DNA of 64,000 nt, taken from assembly GCA_947460875.1 (NCBI GenBank), contig CANHGR010000008.1, forward strand, positions 1 to 64,000. Reading direction: 5' to 3'. The DNA is from Sphingobacteriaceae bacterium. GTDB taxonomy: Bacteria > Bacteroidota > Bacteroidia > Sphingobacteriales > Sphingobacteriaceae. Under the pieces are notes generated by a model. The model had not been told where the DNA came from, did not search any database, and saw only the letters and a list, made by a program, of their open reading frames with translations. Positions within the stretch are counted from its first letter, which is position 1, and each line of letters begins with the position of its first letter. This document shows, piece after piece, positions 1 to 7,691 of the stretch. The position numbers and the translations under genes are program-made.

Positions 1-1522
1 AATCCCATCGCGCTAACAAAGTATAACTCATATCAACCCAATGCTTCCGATAATCCTTTACTTCTTCCACTACTTGGTAAAAAAGATCATTATTATGCAG
101 ATATCTTTCAAACTGAAAACCAACCTGCTTGATACCCTTTACCCAGCTTATATTCAATGACTGCAGATTACTTCCAGGACCTATTCCAGCCCCCATCAGT
201 TGCCCCCCATTTGTATAGCCCTGGCGTATTTTACTACTAGTATACCAGCCCCCCAGCGTAGGAACAGTCGCTTGCTGAAGTTGTATAAACTCCATCCCCA
301 GCTGCAAAAATTCCCGTGACCGTTTATTTAAAGGCACCAATTTGCGCAATCCAAAAAGAAAAGAGGCTGTGACATCGGGATCCAGCAGAAAGTTTTTTAA
401 TTTAACAGGGGCATTATGCCCGTACTCTCCGTATATCTCGGCCATTTCCTCTTTCCACAGCCACCGGAAAAAGAATGAAGAAAGATATTCCCTTTGCTCA
501 GAGGGGTCGTTTTTCTGAAAAAATTGGAGCAAAGGAAAAAAATCGCCGGCTTTAGTTCCCATATTCTTATCGTAAACCTGGGAAGTCCTGCTTGCACCAA
601 GGAATAGCCCGGGGAAACCTTTTGGATTATATGTCAACACTAATCCGGAGAGGTATCGGGCATCATCATCCTTTGGGATATACAAGCTTCGTCCCTGGTA
701 AGTGCGATTAGGTTCCGGTGGTAAAAAATCGGAGTTTTCTAATTTACCTACTACCATCTGTGCTTCGAAAGAACCGATGGAGGTTTGAACGGGCCTAGTA
801 GTATTAACGGTTATATGTTTAAAGCCGGGAGCGTTGTTGCTCATTATTAATGATCCCCTCATCCCTGGGCCCCAGTACAGGTTCTCGCTTGAAACCCCTA
901 CAGAGACAGGATCAAAATTTACACGCAGGCTGCTCTGACCCCAGAAGAGTTTAGTGTAGGCTTTTTCTCCAAAACGCTCCGGAATATCCGTAACATTAAA
1001 ATAAGCAGCGTAATATTTTGCCCATACAATATCAGCGTGATCTGTGGGGAGGCCCTCATAGTCCTTATTTTCCGCAGATATTAACTCCGGCTTCAGTTGT
1101 AAACTTACCGGCCCTACTTTCATGTAGGCTCCTAAAATCAATTGCGTCTGGTCGCCCGCAGCCTGGATCATTGATCCATCATTCCAGCCATAGGGTATTC
1201 TGCTGTTATACTGGTGATTTAAAGTGGCAGGTAATAGTTGAATAATACCCGTACCGTTTGCAAAAGCTCCCCCTGTACTAAATTTGGTAAAGCTGTCGTC
1301 TTCGCGTACTGTATCAGCTACCAAACCCTTATCCATTTCAATAGAGCCCGTAAAAAGTGGCCTGATCGTGAATGAGACAAGTGAATCAGTATGACCAAGC
1401 AATTGTTCTCTGCGATGGGCATCTTCTAAAACCGGCATGCCGACCGGAAGCGACTGAGCATTACTGCTACCTACTAAAAGGAGGAAAAAACTTATTGAAA
1501 TGTAAAATGCCTTTTTCACCAT
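1..1522 (-). CDS. Wzi-like outer membrane protein, second copy (partial, C-terminus beyond the left edge)
   Basis: An open frame starts at ATG 1522 and stays open to base 1, about 507 codons, with no stop in the segments I checked. It opens with a signal peptide (MVKKAFYISI..., cleavage after NAQ). It matches the gene at 2203-3750 along its length: shared blocks include IPYGWNDG, ENLYWGPGMRGS, MSNNAPGFKH and FGLRKLVPL. Those blocks are characteristic of the capsule assembly Wzi family, beta-barrels that in other bacteria help anchor surface polysaccharide. By comparison with the paralog about 45 residues are missing off the edge. It begins 3 bp after the lipoprotein gene stops, so the three genes are probably one transcript. 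Family is a confident call; a capsule role here is inference, since no capsule genes are visible. Confidence 0.85.
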   Translation of the reverse strand, partial: MVKKAFYISISFFLLLVGSSNAQSLPVGMPVLEDAHRREQLLGHTDSLVSFTIRPLFTGSIEMDKGLVADTVREDDSFTKFSTGGAFANGTGIIQLLPATLNHQYNSRIPYGWNDGSMIQAAGDQTQLILGAYMKVGPVSLQLKPELISAENKDYEGLPTDHADIVWAKYYAAYFNVTDIPERFGEKAYTKLFWGQSSLRVNFDPVSVGVSSENLYWGPGMRGSLIMSNNAPGFKHITVNTTRPVQTSIGSFEAQMVVGKLENSDFLPPEPNRTYQGRSLYIPKDDDARYLSGLVLTYNPKGFPGLFLGASRTSQVYDKNMGTKAGDFFPLLQFFQKNDPSEQREYLSSFFFRWLWKEEMAEIYGEYGHNAPVKLKNFLLDPDVTASFLFGLRKLVPLNKRSREFLQLGMEFIQLQQATVPTLGGWYTSSKIRQGYTNGGQLMGAGIGPGSNLQSLNISWVKGIKQVGFQFERYLHNNDLFYQVVEEVKDYRKHWVDMSYTLLARWD

Positions 1523-1525
1523 CAA

Positions 1526-2200
1526 CTATTTGAATTCAATTGCAGTAATTTTAATATTGTCAACAGACCAGCTCTCATTACAGTTCTTATTTGCCGGATC
1601 AGGATCTTCCATCTGTGCAAAGCACCCAAGTTCTAAGTTGCTCCCCGTATGCGGAAATGTTCGCTGAATTCTATACAGCGATGTTCCACCTCCGACATCT
1701 TTTAGCTTACAAGCCCCAGGCAGATTAGTCTTAATGGCATTACTGTTCGGTTTATTTTGTGCAAAATTCAATATGTTATTTATGTATGATGAGGGCTGAG
1801 GATCAGGGTATGACTGGGTACAACCTACACAAGCCCCATTTGCAAAGGTGGTATAAATTGAGCTCCAGCCATCAATATTCATAATCCAAATATCCCTGCC
1901 ATTTGTTCCCATACTATTACCGTCCCAGGTATCATGGATATAAAGATCAAAACTAATCTGGATCATATCATGCGGGCGAATATCGTTAAGCTTTAACGAA
2001 AACCCATTTTCTGAATACCGTCCAATAACATTCGAGCCATTATATGATTCTATCTTCCCGTTGTCAATGTTTGTGAGATCATTGCTTCCGAAATCATTTT
2101 TGTAGATAACATTCTCTTTCTGAACTCCTTTACAGGAATACAATTCGGCTGTTAGAACCAATAAGACTAAAATTTGAGATACTTTCGCCCGTATTTTCAT
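1526..2200 (-). CDS. putative lipoprotein of unknown function
   Basis: About 224 residues from ATG 2200; an in-frame TTG two codons upstream overlaps the previous stop and is less likely. The N-terminus is a lipoprotein signal with a plausible lipobox ending LYSC, so the mature protein should be anchored to a membrane. The rest is rich in Asn, Gly, Asp and aromatic residues with several Cys (for example GACVGC), and looks like a beta-sandwich of the type that binds glycans, but I recognise no family. It sits between two Wzi-like genes with gaps of 2-3 bp, so it probably works with them at the cell surface. A glycan-binding or barrel-partner role is a guess from context. Confidence 0.75.
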   Translation of the reverse strand: MKIRAKVSQILVLLVLTAELYSCKGVQKENVIYKNDFGSNDLTNIDNGKIESYNGSNVIGRYSENGFSLKLNDIRPHDMIQISFDLYIHDTWDGNSMGTNGRDIWIMNIDGWSSIYTTFANGACVGCTQSYPDPQPSSYINNILNFAQNKPNSNAIKTNLPGACKLKDVGGGTSLYRIQRTFPHTGSNLELGCFAQMEDPDPANKNCNESWSVDNIKITAIEFK

Positions 2201-2202
2201 TC

Positions 2203-3750
2203 TCAAAATCTATAAGTGAGGCCCAATTGAATATTTAAATTAAAAACATTTAGCTCTGTCGTTCCGCCCTTACCCGTATTCCACTGGTAATTATTAGACT
2301 CTATTCCTTGCAACTTCCCACTTAATAAAAACTTTTTATACGTCCAGTCGATCCCTGTACCCATGACAAAGTCGACCCATTGCCCGCGACCCATACTGTT
2401 TGCTAGATCCCCGTTATGTTCATATCGTTCAATCTGAATTCCAATACGCTTCAACCCTTTATACCAACTTACATTCAACGATTGGAAATTTCCACCCGGA
2501 CCAATTCCTGCGCCCAGTGCCTGTCCCCTGTTCGTATATCCGTGTAGCACCTGACCATGCGTGTACCATTCCCCTGCCTCTCTAATGGTGCGGTCAATCG
2601 ATTGTTCCATGTGAGTGAGTTCAAATGAAATGCTCAAATGATCCCAATCTCGTTTTGCCAAAGGCACCAGTTTTCTGAAGCCTATTGTATAAGCTCTGGA
2701 ATGTTCAGGAGCTAATAGAAAATCTCTGATGTTATAAGAATGATCATTCAGTCCATATTCAAAATAGACTTCTGCTTTTGATTTTGCCATCATCCAGCGT
2801 AAAAATACGGAAGTGAGTTGATCCCGTTCCACTTCGTCTTCCTTGGTATTTTTCTTCTGAAAAGACTGAAACAGAGGAAAATAATCACTAAAGTTTCGCT
2901 CTTCCTTACTATACTGCTGAAAACTGCGTGTGAGACCAACAAACAATCCAGGCACCCATTTAGGATTATAACTAACGACCATAGCAGACAAATATCTCCA
3001 ATCATCGGGAGTTCCTGCCGCCGTAAATCCGGACCCTTCCAGTTTACCCGCAACGATTTGGGCTTCAATATTCCCGATTCCAATTGCCACAGGTTTGGCT
3101 GTATTTAAACTTAAATGTTTAAAACCGGGCGCTGTGTTGCTCATCAAAAGAGAATTACGCATGCCCGGCCCCCACCAAAGATTTTCATTAGACAACCCAA
3201 CTGCGATTGGTCCCAAATTCAATTTAATATTGCTTTGCCCCCAGGCGAGTTTTTTGTACGCCTTATCTCCAAACCGATTGGGCAAGTCAGTCGGTCCGCC
3301 AACTGTACTTACTTCTTGAAAGGAATTGTTTGCCGCGTATACAAATTCTGGACGAATCTGAATAGACAAGAAATAGAACTTTGCAAAAACACCTGCACTA
3401 AACATCGATTGATATCCCTTGGCTGGCATCATTAGACCATCATTCCAACCATAGGGATGGTGAGAATTATATTGTTGCTGAATTGAAACCGGGAGCAATC
3501 CAAATCGAATCTTATCCCCCCCCCAATATGCGGTTGAGATAGTATCGTGGCCGGTCAAGATAGATTCAGATATTGTAAGCGCAGGAATTGGCCGTACCGT
3601 GAAAGAAATATTAGAGTCGACCTCGCCAGATAATTGACCGCGTCTTAGGAAATCCTCGGCAACAGATCCAACTTGGATAGACTGTGCATAGCAGGGATAA
3701 CTTATTATAAGGGTAAATCCAACACAAAATCGAATAAAAAATCTCTCCAT
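2203..3750 (-). CDS. Wzi-like outer membrane protein, first copy
   Basis: 515 residues from ATG 3750. A longer frame opens at 3789, but the ATG at 3750 gives a clean signal peptide (MERFFIRFCVGFTLI..., cleavage after CYAQ), and a promoter lies between the two starts. The mature part is a repeated beta-strand pattern ending in aromatic TYRF, typical of an outer membrane barrel. Blocks such as PYGWNDG, NLWWGPGMRN, NTAPGFKHLS and FRKLVPL fit the Wzi-like capsule assembly family. First gene of a three-gene operon with a lipoprotein and a second Wzi-like copy. No glycosyltransferase or polysaccharide export gene is within view, so the polysaccharide it may serve is unknown. Confidence 0.85.
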   Translation of the reverse strand: MERFFIRFCVGFTLIISYPCYAQSIQVGSVAEDFLRRGQLSGEVDSNISFTVRPIPALTISESILTGHDTISTAYWGGDKIRFGLLPVSIQQQYNSHHPYGWNDGLMMPAKGYQSMFSAGVFAKFYFLSIQIRPEFVYAANNSFQEVSTVGGPTDLPNRFGDKAYKKLAWGQSNIKLNLGPIAVGLSNENLWWGPGMRNSLLMSNTAPGFKHLSLNTAKPVAIGIGNIEAQIVAGKLEGSGFTAAGTPDDWRYLSAMVVSYNPKWVPGLFVGLTRSFQQYSKEERNFSDYFPLFQSFQKKNTKEDEVERDQLTSVFLRWMMAKSKAEVYFEYGLNDHSYNIRDFLLAPEHSRAYTIGFRKLVPLAKRDWDHLSISFELTHMEQSIDRTIREAGEWYTHGQVLHGYTNRGQALGAGIGPGGNFQSLNVSWYKGLKRIGIQIERYEHNGDLANSMGRGQWVDFVMGTGIDWTYKKFLLSGKLQGIESNNYQWNTGKGGTTELNVFNLNIQLGLTYRF

Positions 3751-3759
3751 GCTTTGAAA

Positions 3760-3790
3760 CAAAGATAGCTTATAAACAGCCCCGATCAAA
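3760..3790 (-). promoter_or_regulatory. Bacteroidota-type promoter of the Wzi-like operon
   Basis: On the minus strand TTTG (3790-3787), a 19-bp spacer and TATCTTTG (3767-3760) fit the Bacteroidota sigma-factor consensus TTTG-N19-21-TAnnTTTG. The -7 box ends 9 bp before ATG 3750, so the leader would be only a few bases. The longer start at 3789 would lie inside the promoter, which argues against it. Confidence 0.5.
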
Positions 3791-3825
3791 CTGAACTGGG
3801 TTCTTTGATTTTAACTCGAGCATTT

Positions 3826-4332
3826 TTAACTCAAATATACCGCGTCCTTGCCCGAAGCGTCTAACACAACATCAACATGCTCCTTCAGGACTGTAGCAAG
3901 CTCAATGCCGGTAAAATCCGTAGAAAGCGGGAAAATACGGTGACTCCGATCAACCATTACTAATGTTCGCATTTTCTTTATCGGAACGTTTAGAAAAATT
4001 CCGAGACCATAGGCCAACGTTCTTCCACTATTCAGGACATCATCTACCAGTACCACCACCTTGTTGGCACAGATATCCAGAGGAATATCCGTAGTAATTG
4101 GCAAATGGATGTTTATTTTATCGAGTGAAATCTTAATCAAGCTTACTTTAATACCAGAAATCTGCTCTAATACTTTCTTAACGCGCTCGGACAATAGATA
4201 ACCACAACCAACAATACCCGCAATAACAATTTCTTTCTCTGTGAAATTATCTTCCCAGATCTGATAAGCCATTCGGTTTATTTTCTGTTGAATCTGTGTT
4301 TCGGTTAAAATTAATAGCTTTCTATCTGGCAT
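3826..4332 (-). CDS. phosphoribosyltransferase-family protein
   Basis: 168 residues. The segment VVVLVDDVLNSGRTLAYGL is the PRPP-binding loop of type I phosphoribosyltransferases (two acidic residues then SGRT). An upstream part (IAGIVGCGYLLSERV) fits the PPi-loop region. Length and layout are closest to PyrR/hypoxanthine PRTase-like proteins, but I cannot assign the base. It may be a regulatory or salvage enzyme acting in the cytoplasm. It lies 72 bp after a 132-residue conserved protein, downstream of rlmD and purD; a nucleotide-metabolism role would fit the purD neighbour. Substrate is unresolved. Confidence 0.8.
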   Translation of the reverse strand: MPDRKLLILTETQIQQKINRMAYQIWEDNFTEKEIVIAGIVGCGYLLSERVKKVLEQISGIKVSLIKISLDKINIHLPITTDIPLDICANKVVVLVDDVLNSGRTLAYGLGIFLNVPIKKMRTLVMVDRSHRIFPLSTDFTGIELATVLKEHVDVVLDASGKDAVYLS

Positions 4333-4404
4333 ATCTAAAGTCTGATGAAATTACATAATTCTAGTCAAAGAATGGAAATGTATTAAACAACTAATGTAGA
4401 ATTT

Positions 4405-4803
4405 CTATTTTCTAAATGGATAAAAGACGAAATTCGCCCCCTCCGGCACGATAACAAAAAGACACATAAAATCAGTTGCACTTTTAAAATTTTTTACGAA
4501 CGCGGCTTTTTTATCTCCAAGAATTATCTCTTTCTCAACAAATTCTTCTAATGTCGACGCATGGATACTCCATTCAGTATTCAATTCGTCCTTATCCAGA
4601 ATCGGTTCTCCAATACTAACGTGATGCTGATGGGCAATAAATATAGGATACATCGAAATTCCTTCGACCATAATTTCGGTTGAAACTTCTTTTATGGACT
4701 CATTGTAAAACTTTAGGTCTGCTTCAAGACTTTTCAACGGACTCTCCTTTGGAGGAGAACTGGTCTTGCCATCTTCAGAGCCAAATAAATCTTTTAATTC
4801 CAT
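4405..4803 (-). CDS. conserved hypothetical protein, 132 residues
   Basis: A soluble, acidic protein with no signal peptide or membrane segment. The first 25 residues are polar and look disordered (SEDGKTSSPPKESPLKS); the rest looks like a compact alpha/beta domain with segments such as VEGISMYPIFI and FVIVPEGANFVFYPFRK. I do not recognise a family or active site. It follows rlmD by 31 bp and precedes the phosphoribosyltransferase, so it is probably on the purD-rlmD transcript. Start ATG 4803 is the only plausible one. Confidence 0.65.
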   Translation of the reverse strand: MELKDLFGSEDGKTSSPPKESPLKSLEADLKFYNESIKEVSTEIMVEGISMYPIFIAHQHHVSIGEPILDKDELNTEWSIHASTLEEFVEKEIILGDKKAAFVKNFKSATDFMCLFVIVPEGANFVFYPFRK

Positions 4804-4834
4804 TTTAGCCTTGCAAAGTGTGTAAGAATCAAAA

Positions 4835-6262
4835 TTAATTAATGGTTTTCAGTTCGCTCCTTAGACCCATCAATACAACATTTTCAACGTGTTGTGTATG
4901 AGGGAACATATCGACCGGTTTAATTCTGGCAACCTCATATTTTTCGTTAAGAAGTGAAATGTCTCTGGCTTGAGTGGCAGCATTACAGCTTATGTACACA
5001 ATTTTTTTAGCCTCGATCGCCAAGAGACGATCAACCACGTCCGGATGCATACCGGCACGCGGTGGATCTGTAATGATTACATCTGGTTTACCGTTCTCAA
5101 TCACAAACTCTAAACTGAGAATGTCTTTCATATCTCCAGCAAAAAAGGCCGTATTCTGAATCCCATTTATTTCTGAGTTAATACGTGCATCTTCAATCGC
5201 AGCTTCCACATAGTCTATACCAATAACCTTTCGAACATTCCTGGCAATAAAATTTGCAATAGTGCCTGCTCCGGTATAAAGATCGTAAACTAGTTCATCT
5301 CCATTAAACCCCGCAAATTGCTTCGCTATTTGGTATAGCTGGTAGGCCTGATGCGAGTTGGTTTGATAAAATGACTTCGCACCAACCTTAAATTTTAGAT
5401 CATCCATCTGCTCGAAGATATGATCACGTCCGTTATACAGATGAATGTCCTGATCAAAGATTGTATCGTTCAGTTTATGGTTGATGATGTACATTAAGGA
5501 CGTAATATCAGGAAACTCAGACTTCAAAAACCCCATCAAGGATCCTATTTGCTCTTGTAAAGCATACGCAAACACCACAATAATCATTATTTCTCCGGTG
5601 CTAGATGTCCGAACGATCAAATTACGGAGGGCGCCCTCATGAGTTCTCAGATCGTAATAAGACATGCCTTGTTTCACGGTAAAATCCCTAAGCCTATTCC
5701 TAATCTCATTTGAAGGCGAAGCTTGCAGGTAGCAGTGCTCTATGTTGAGTATTTTATCAAACCTTAGCGGAATGTGAAATCCGAGTGCCCTCATCTCCTC
5801 GGGCTCTTCTTCAAGCATATCTGTATTCGTCAGCCAACGCTTATTTGAAAAAGTGTACTCCAGTTTGTTCCGATAAAACTTGGTTTCAGCGGAGGCCAAT
5901 ATAGGTTCACAAAGGCTGGCGTCAATTTTTCCGAGTCGTTCAAGCGCATCTTTAACAGATTTTTGTTTAAAATGAAGTTGCGACTCATAACTCATGTGTT
6001 GCCACTTGCATCCTCCACATACGCCAAAATGCTGACAAAATGGTTCGATACGATGCTGAGAAGACTCTATCAAAGAAATAATTTTGGCTTCGGCAAAATT
6101 TTTCTTTTTCCTATAAAGCTCGATATCTACTACATCCCCCGGGATAGCCTTATCTATAAAAATAACAAGCTCGTCGGCCTTGCCTACACCTTTTCCTCCT
6201 TCGGCGATGTCGGTGACCAGAACATTCTGGAATTGCTGTCGTTTCGTACGGACTTTTCTCAT
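4835..6262 (-). CDS. rlmD: 23S rRNA (uracil-5-)-methyltransferase, RlmD/RumA type
   Basis: 475 residues. An N-terminal TRAM domain (about 10-65) is followed by an iron-sulfur cysteine cluster, CQHFGVCGGC, with a likely fourth Cys in NIEHCYLQ, then the SAM-binding Rossmann fold (VYDLYTGAGTIANF, DPPRAGMHPD) and the catalytic YISCNAA segment (Cys426). These are the hallmarks of the RumA/TrmA family that makes m5U; the [4Fe-4S] cysteines favour an rRNA enzyme over TrmA. Which uracil of 23S rRNA is modified cannot be read from sequence. It starts 9 bp after purD stops, so the two are co-transcribed. Confidence 0.9.
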   Translation of the reverse strand: MRKVRTKRQQFQNVLVTDIAEGGKGVGKADELVIFIDKAIPGDVVDIELYRKKKNFAEAKIISLIESSQHRIEPFCQHFGVCGGCKWQHMSYESQLHFKQKSVKDALERLGKIDASLCEPILASAETKFYRNKLEYTFSNKRWLTNTDMLEEEPEEMRALGFHIPLRFDKILNIEHCYLQASPSNEIRNRLRDFTVKQGMSYYDLRTHEGALRNLIVRTSSTGEIMIIVVFAYALQEQIGSLMGFLKSEFPDITSLMYIINHKLNDTIFDQDIHLYNGRDHIFEQMDDLKFKVGAKSFYQTNSHQAYQLYQIAKQFAGFNGDELVYDLYTGAGTIANFIARNVRKVIGIDYVEAAIEDARINSEINGIQNTAFFAGDMKDILSLEFVIENGKPDVIITDPPRAGMHPDVVDRLLAIEAKKIVYISCNAATQARDISLLNEKYEVARIKPVDMFPHTQHVENVVLMGLRSELKTIN

Positions 6263-6271
6263 CAGGTTTGT

Positions 6272-7546
6272 TTATAACAAGTCAAACCCAATATCATTTC
6301 TGAAATACCGACCATCGTAATAAATACGACCGGCATCGGCCGTTGCCGACTGAACTGCATCAAAAAGGGTGTCCTGTAAAGATGTTACCGCAATTACACG
6401 GCCTCCAGCAGTTGTAACCTGCCCATTTTCTGTATCAGTTCCGGCATGAAACACGAGCGAATGTCTAACATTTTCAATGCCTGTGATAACTTTGCCCTTC
6501 AAGTAATCGCCCGGATAGCCTCCGGACACGAGCATGATCGTAGCGGCTGTTTTTGATGAGACTAGCAATTGTTTCTCATCTAAATTCCCGTTTGCCACTC
6601 CAAGAAAAAGTTCTAGTAAATCACTTTTTATTCTCGGTAGAACACTTTCTGTCTCAGGATCGCCCATTCTAACATTATATTCAATCACATAAGGCTCGCC
6701 CTTAAAATTCATTAAGCCAATAAAAATAAATCCTTTGTATGGGATTCCGTCTTTTTTCAAACCCTCTATGGTTGGGATGATCACGGAATCTTCAACCTTT
6801 TGCATAAACGCCTGGTCAGCAAAAGCTACCGGAGAAATTGACCCCATTCCGCCGGTATTCAAGCCAGTGTCTCCTTCGCCTATACGCTTATAATCTTTAG
6901 CTTCCGGAAGAACTTTATAATGTGTACCGTCTGTCAATACAAAAACAGAGAGTTCAATTCCTTTCAAAAACTGCTCTATAACTACCGTACTACTGGCTTC
7001 GCCAAACTTGGCGTCCTCTAACATGGACCTAAGCTCAACCTTGGCTTCGTAGACAGATTCACAAATCAACACCCCTTTACCTCCAGCAAGGCCGTCTGCT
7101 TTTAATACGATCGGAAGCGAGTGAGAATCAAGATAGTTGAGTCCTTCTGAAAGAGTACCCTTGGTGAACGAGCGTGATGCGGCAGTTGGAATTTTATGCC
7201 TCTGCATAAACTGCTTGGAGAAATCTTTACTTCCTTCCAGGCGTGCTCCTTCTTTTTGTGGCCCTATTACAGGAACACTTTTCAAAGATTCATTTTCGAG
7301 GAAAAAATCATGAATGCCATTAACTAGAGGCTCTTCGGGACCCACAATCACTAATCCGATTTGATTCGCGACCACAAAATTTCCGATAGCCTCAAAGTCA
7401 GCAGAGTTAATACTAACATTTTTGCCATAAATTCCCGTTCCGGCATTCCCCGGTGCGATATATAAATTGCGGCATTTTTCACTTTGAGTAATTTTCCATG
7501 CAAAAGCGCTTTCTCGTCCGCCAGAGCCAATTAGAAGGATGTTCAT
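6272..7546 (-). CDS. purD: phosphoribosylamine-glycine ligase
   Basis: 424 residues, the usual length. Joins 5-phosphoribosylamine and glycine to form GAR, the second step of purine synthesis, with ATP. The N-terminal LLIGSGGRESAFAW motif, the ATP-grasp lysine segment LKADGLAGGKGV, and the glycine-rich GDTGLNTGGMGS and YNVRMGDPETE blocks are all present, so it should be active. It is the first gene of a minus-strand operon with rlmD; no other purine synthesis gene is nearby. Its ATG lies only 4 bp from a TATCTTTG box, suggesting a leaderless or nearly leaderless mRNA. Confidence 0.95.
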   Translation of the reverse strand: MNILLIGSGGRESAFAWKITQSEKCRNLYIAPGNAGTGIYGKNVSINSADFEAIGNFVVANQIGLVIVGPEEPLVNGIHDFFLENESLKSVPVIGPQKEGARLEGSKDFSKQFMQRHKIPTAASRSFTKGTLSEGLNYLDSHSLPIVLKADGLAGGKGVLICESVYEAKVELRSMLEDAKFGEASSTVVIEQFLKGIELSVFVLTDGTHYKVLPEAKDYKRIGEGDTGLNTGGMGSISPVAFADQAFMQKVEDSVIIPTIEGLKKDGIPYKGFIFIGLMNFKGEPYVIEYNVRMGDPETESVLPRIKSDLLELFLGVANGNLDEKQLLVSSKTAATIMLVSGGYPGDYLKGKVITGIENVRHSLVFHAGTDTENGQVTTAGGRVIAVTSLQDTLFDAVQSATADAGRIYYDGRYFRNDIGFDLL

Positions 7547-7550
7547 GGTT

Positions 7551-7579
7551 CAAAGATATATATTCTGTTAGCCAAACAA
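7551..7579 (-). promoter_or_regulatory. putative purD promoter abutting the start codon
   Basis: Minus-strand TATCTTTG at 7558-7551 exactly fits TAnnTTTG; a TTG at 7579-7577 lies 18 bp upstream, one short of the usual 19-21. Only four bases (AACC) separate the box from ATG 7546, so transcription would begin at or within a base or two of the start codon. Confidence 0.45.
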
Positions 7580-7691
7580 GGGGAATTTTTTCAGCAAAAA
7601 AATTGTAAATTCGGCTTTTTCATATGCCAAAATGGCTTAGGCTAGACAATGGCGTAGTTGTTGGGAAATAGATTGCACTATAATAAAAAAC

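Noticed and set aside
1-1522. A broken Wzi-like pseudogene, because no complete frame is bounded in the window
   Set aside because: The frame is open from ATG 1522 to the edge and aligns to the paralog throughout; it is merely cut by the window end.
7547-7691. A purine riboswitch upstream of purD
   Set aside because: The purD start is placed 4 bp from a -7 box, leaving no leader that could hold one, and no riboswitch-like pairing was seen.
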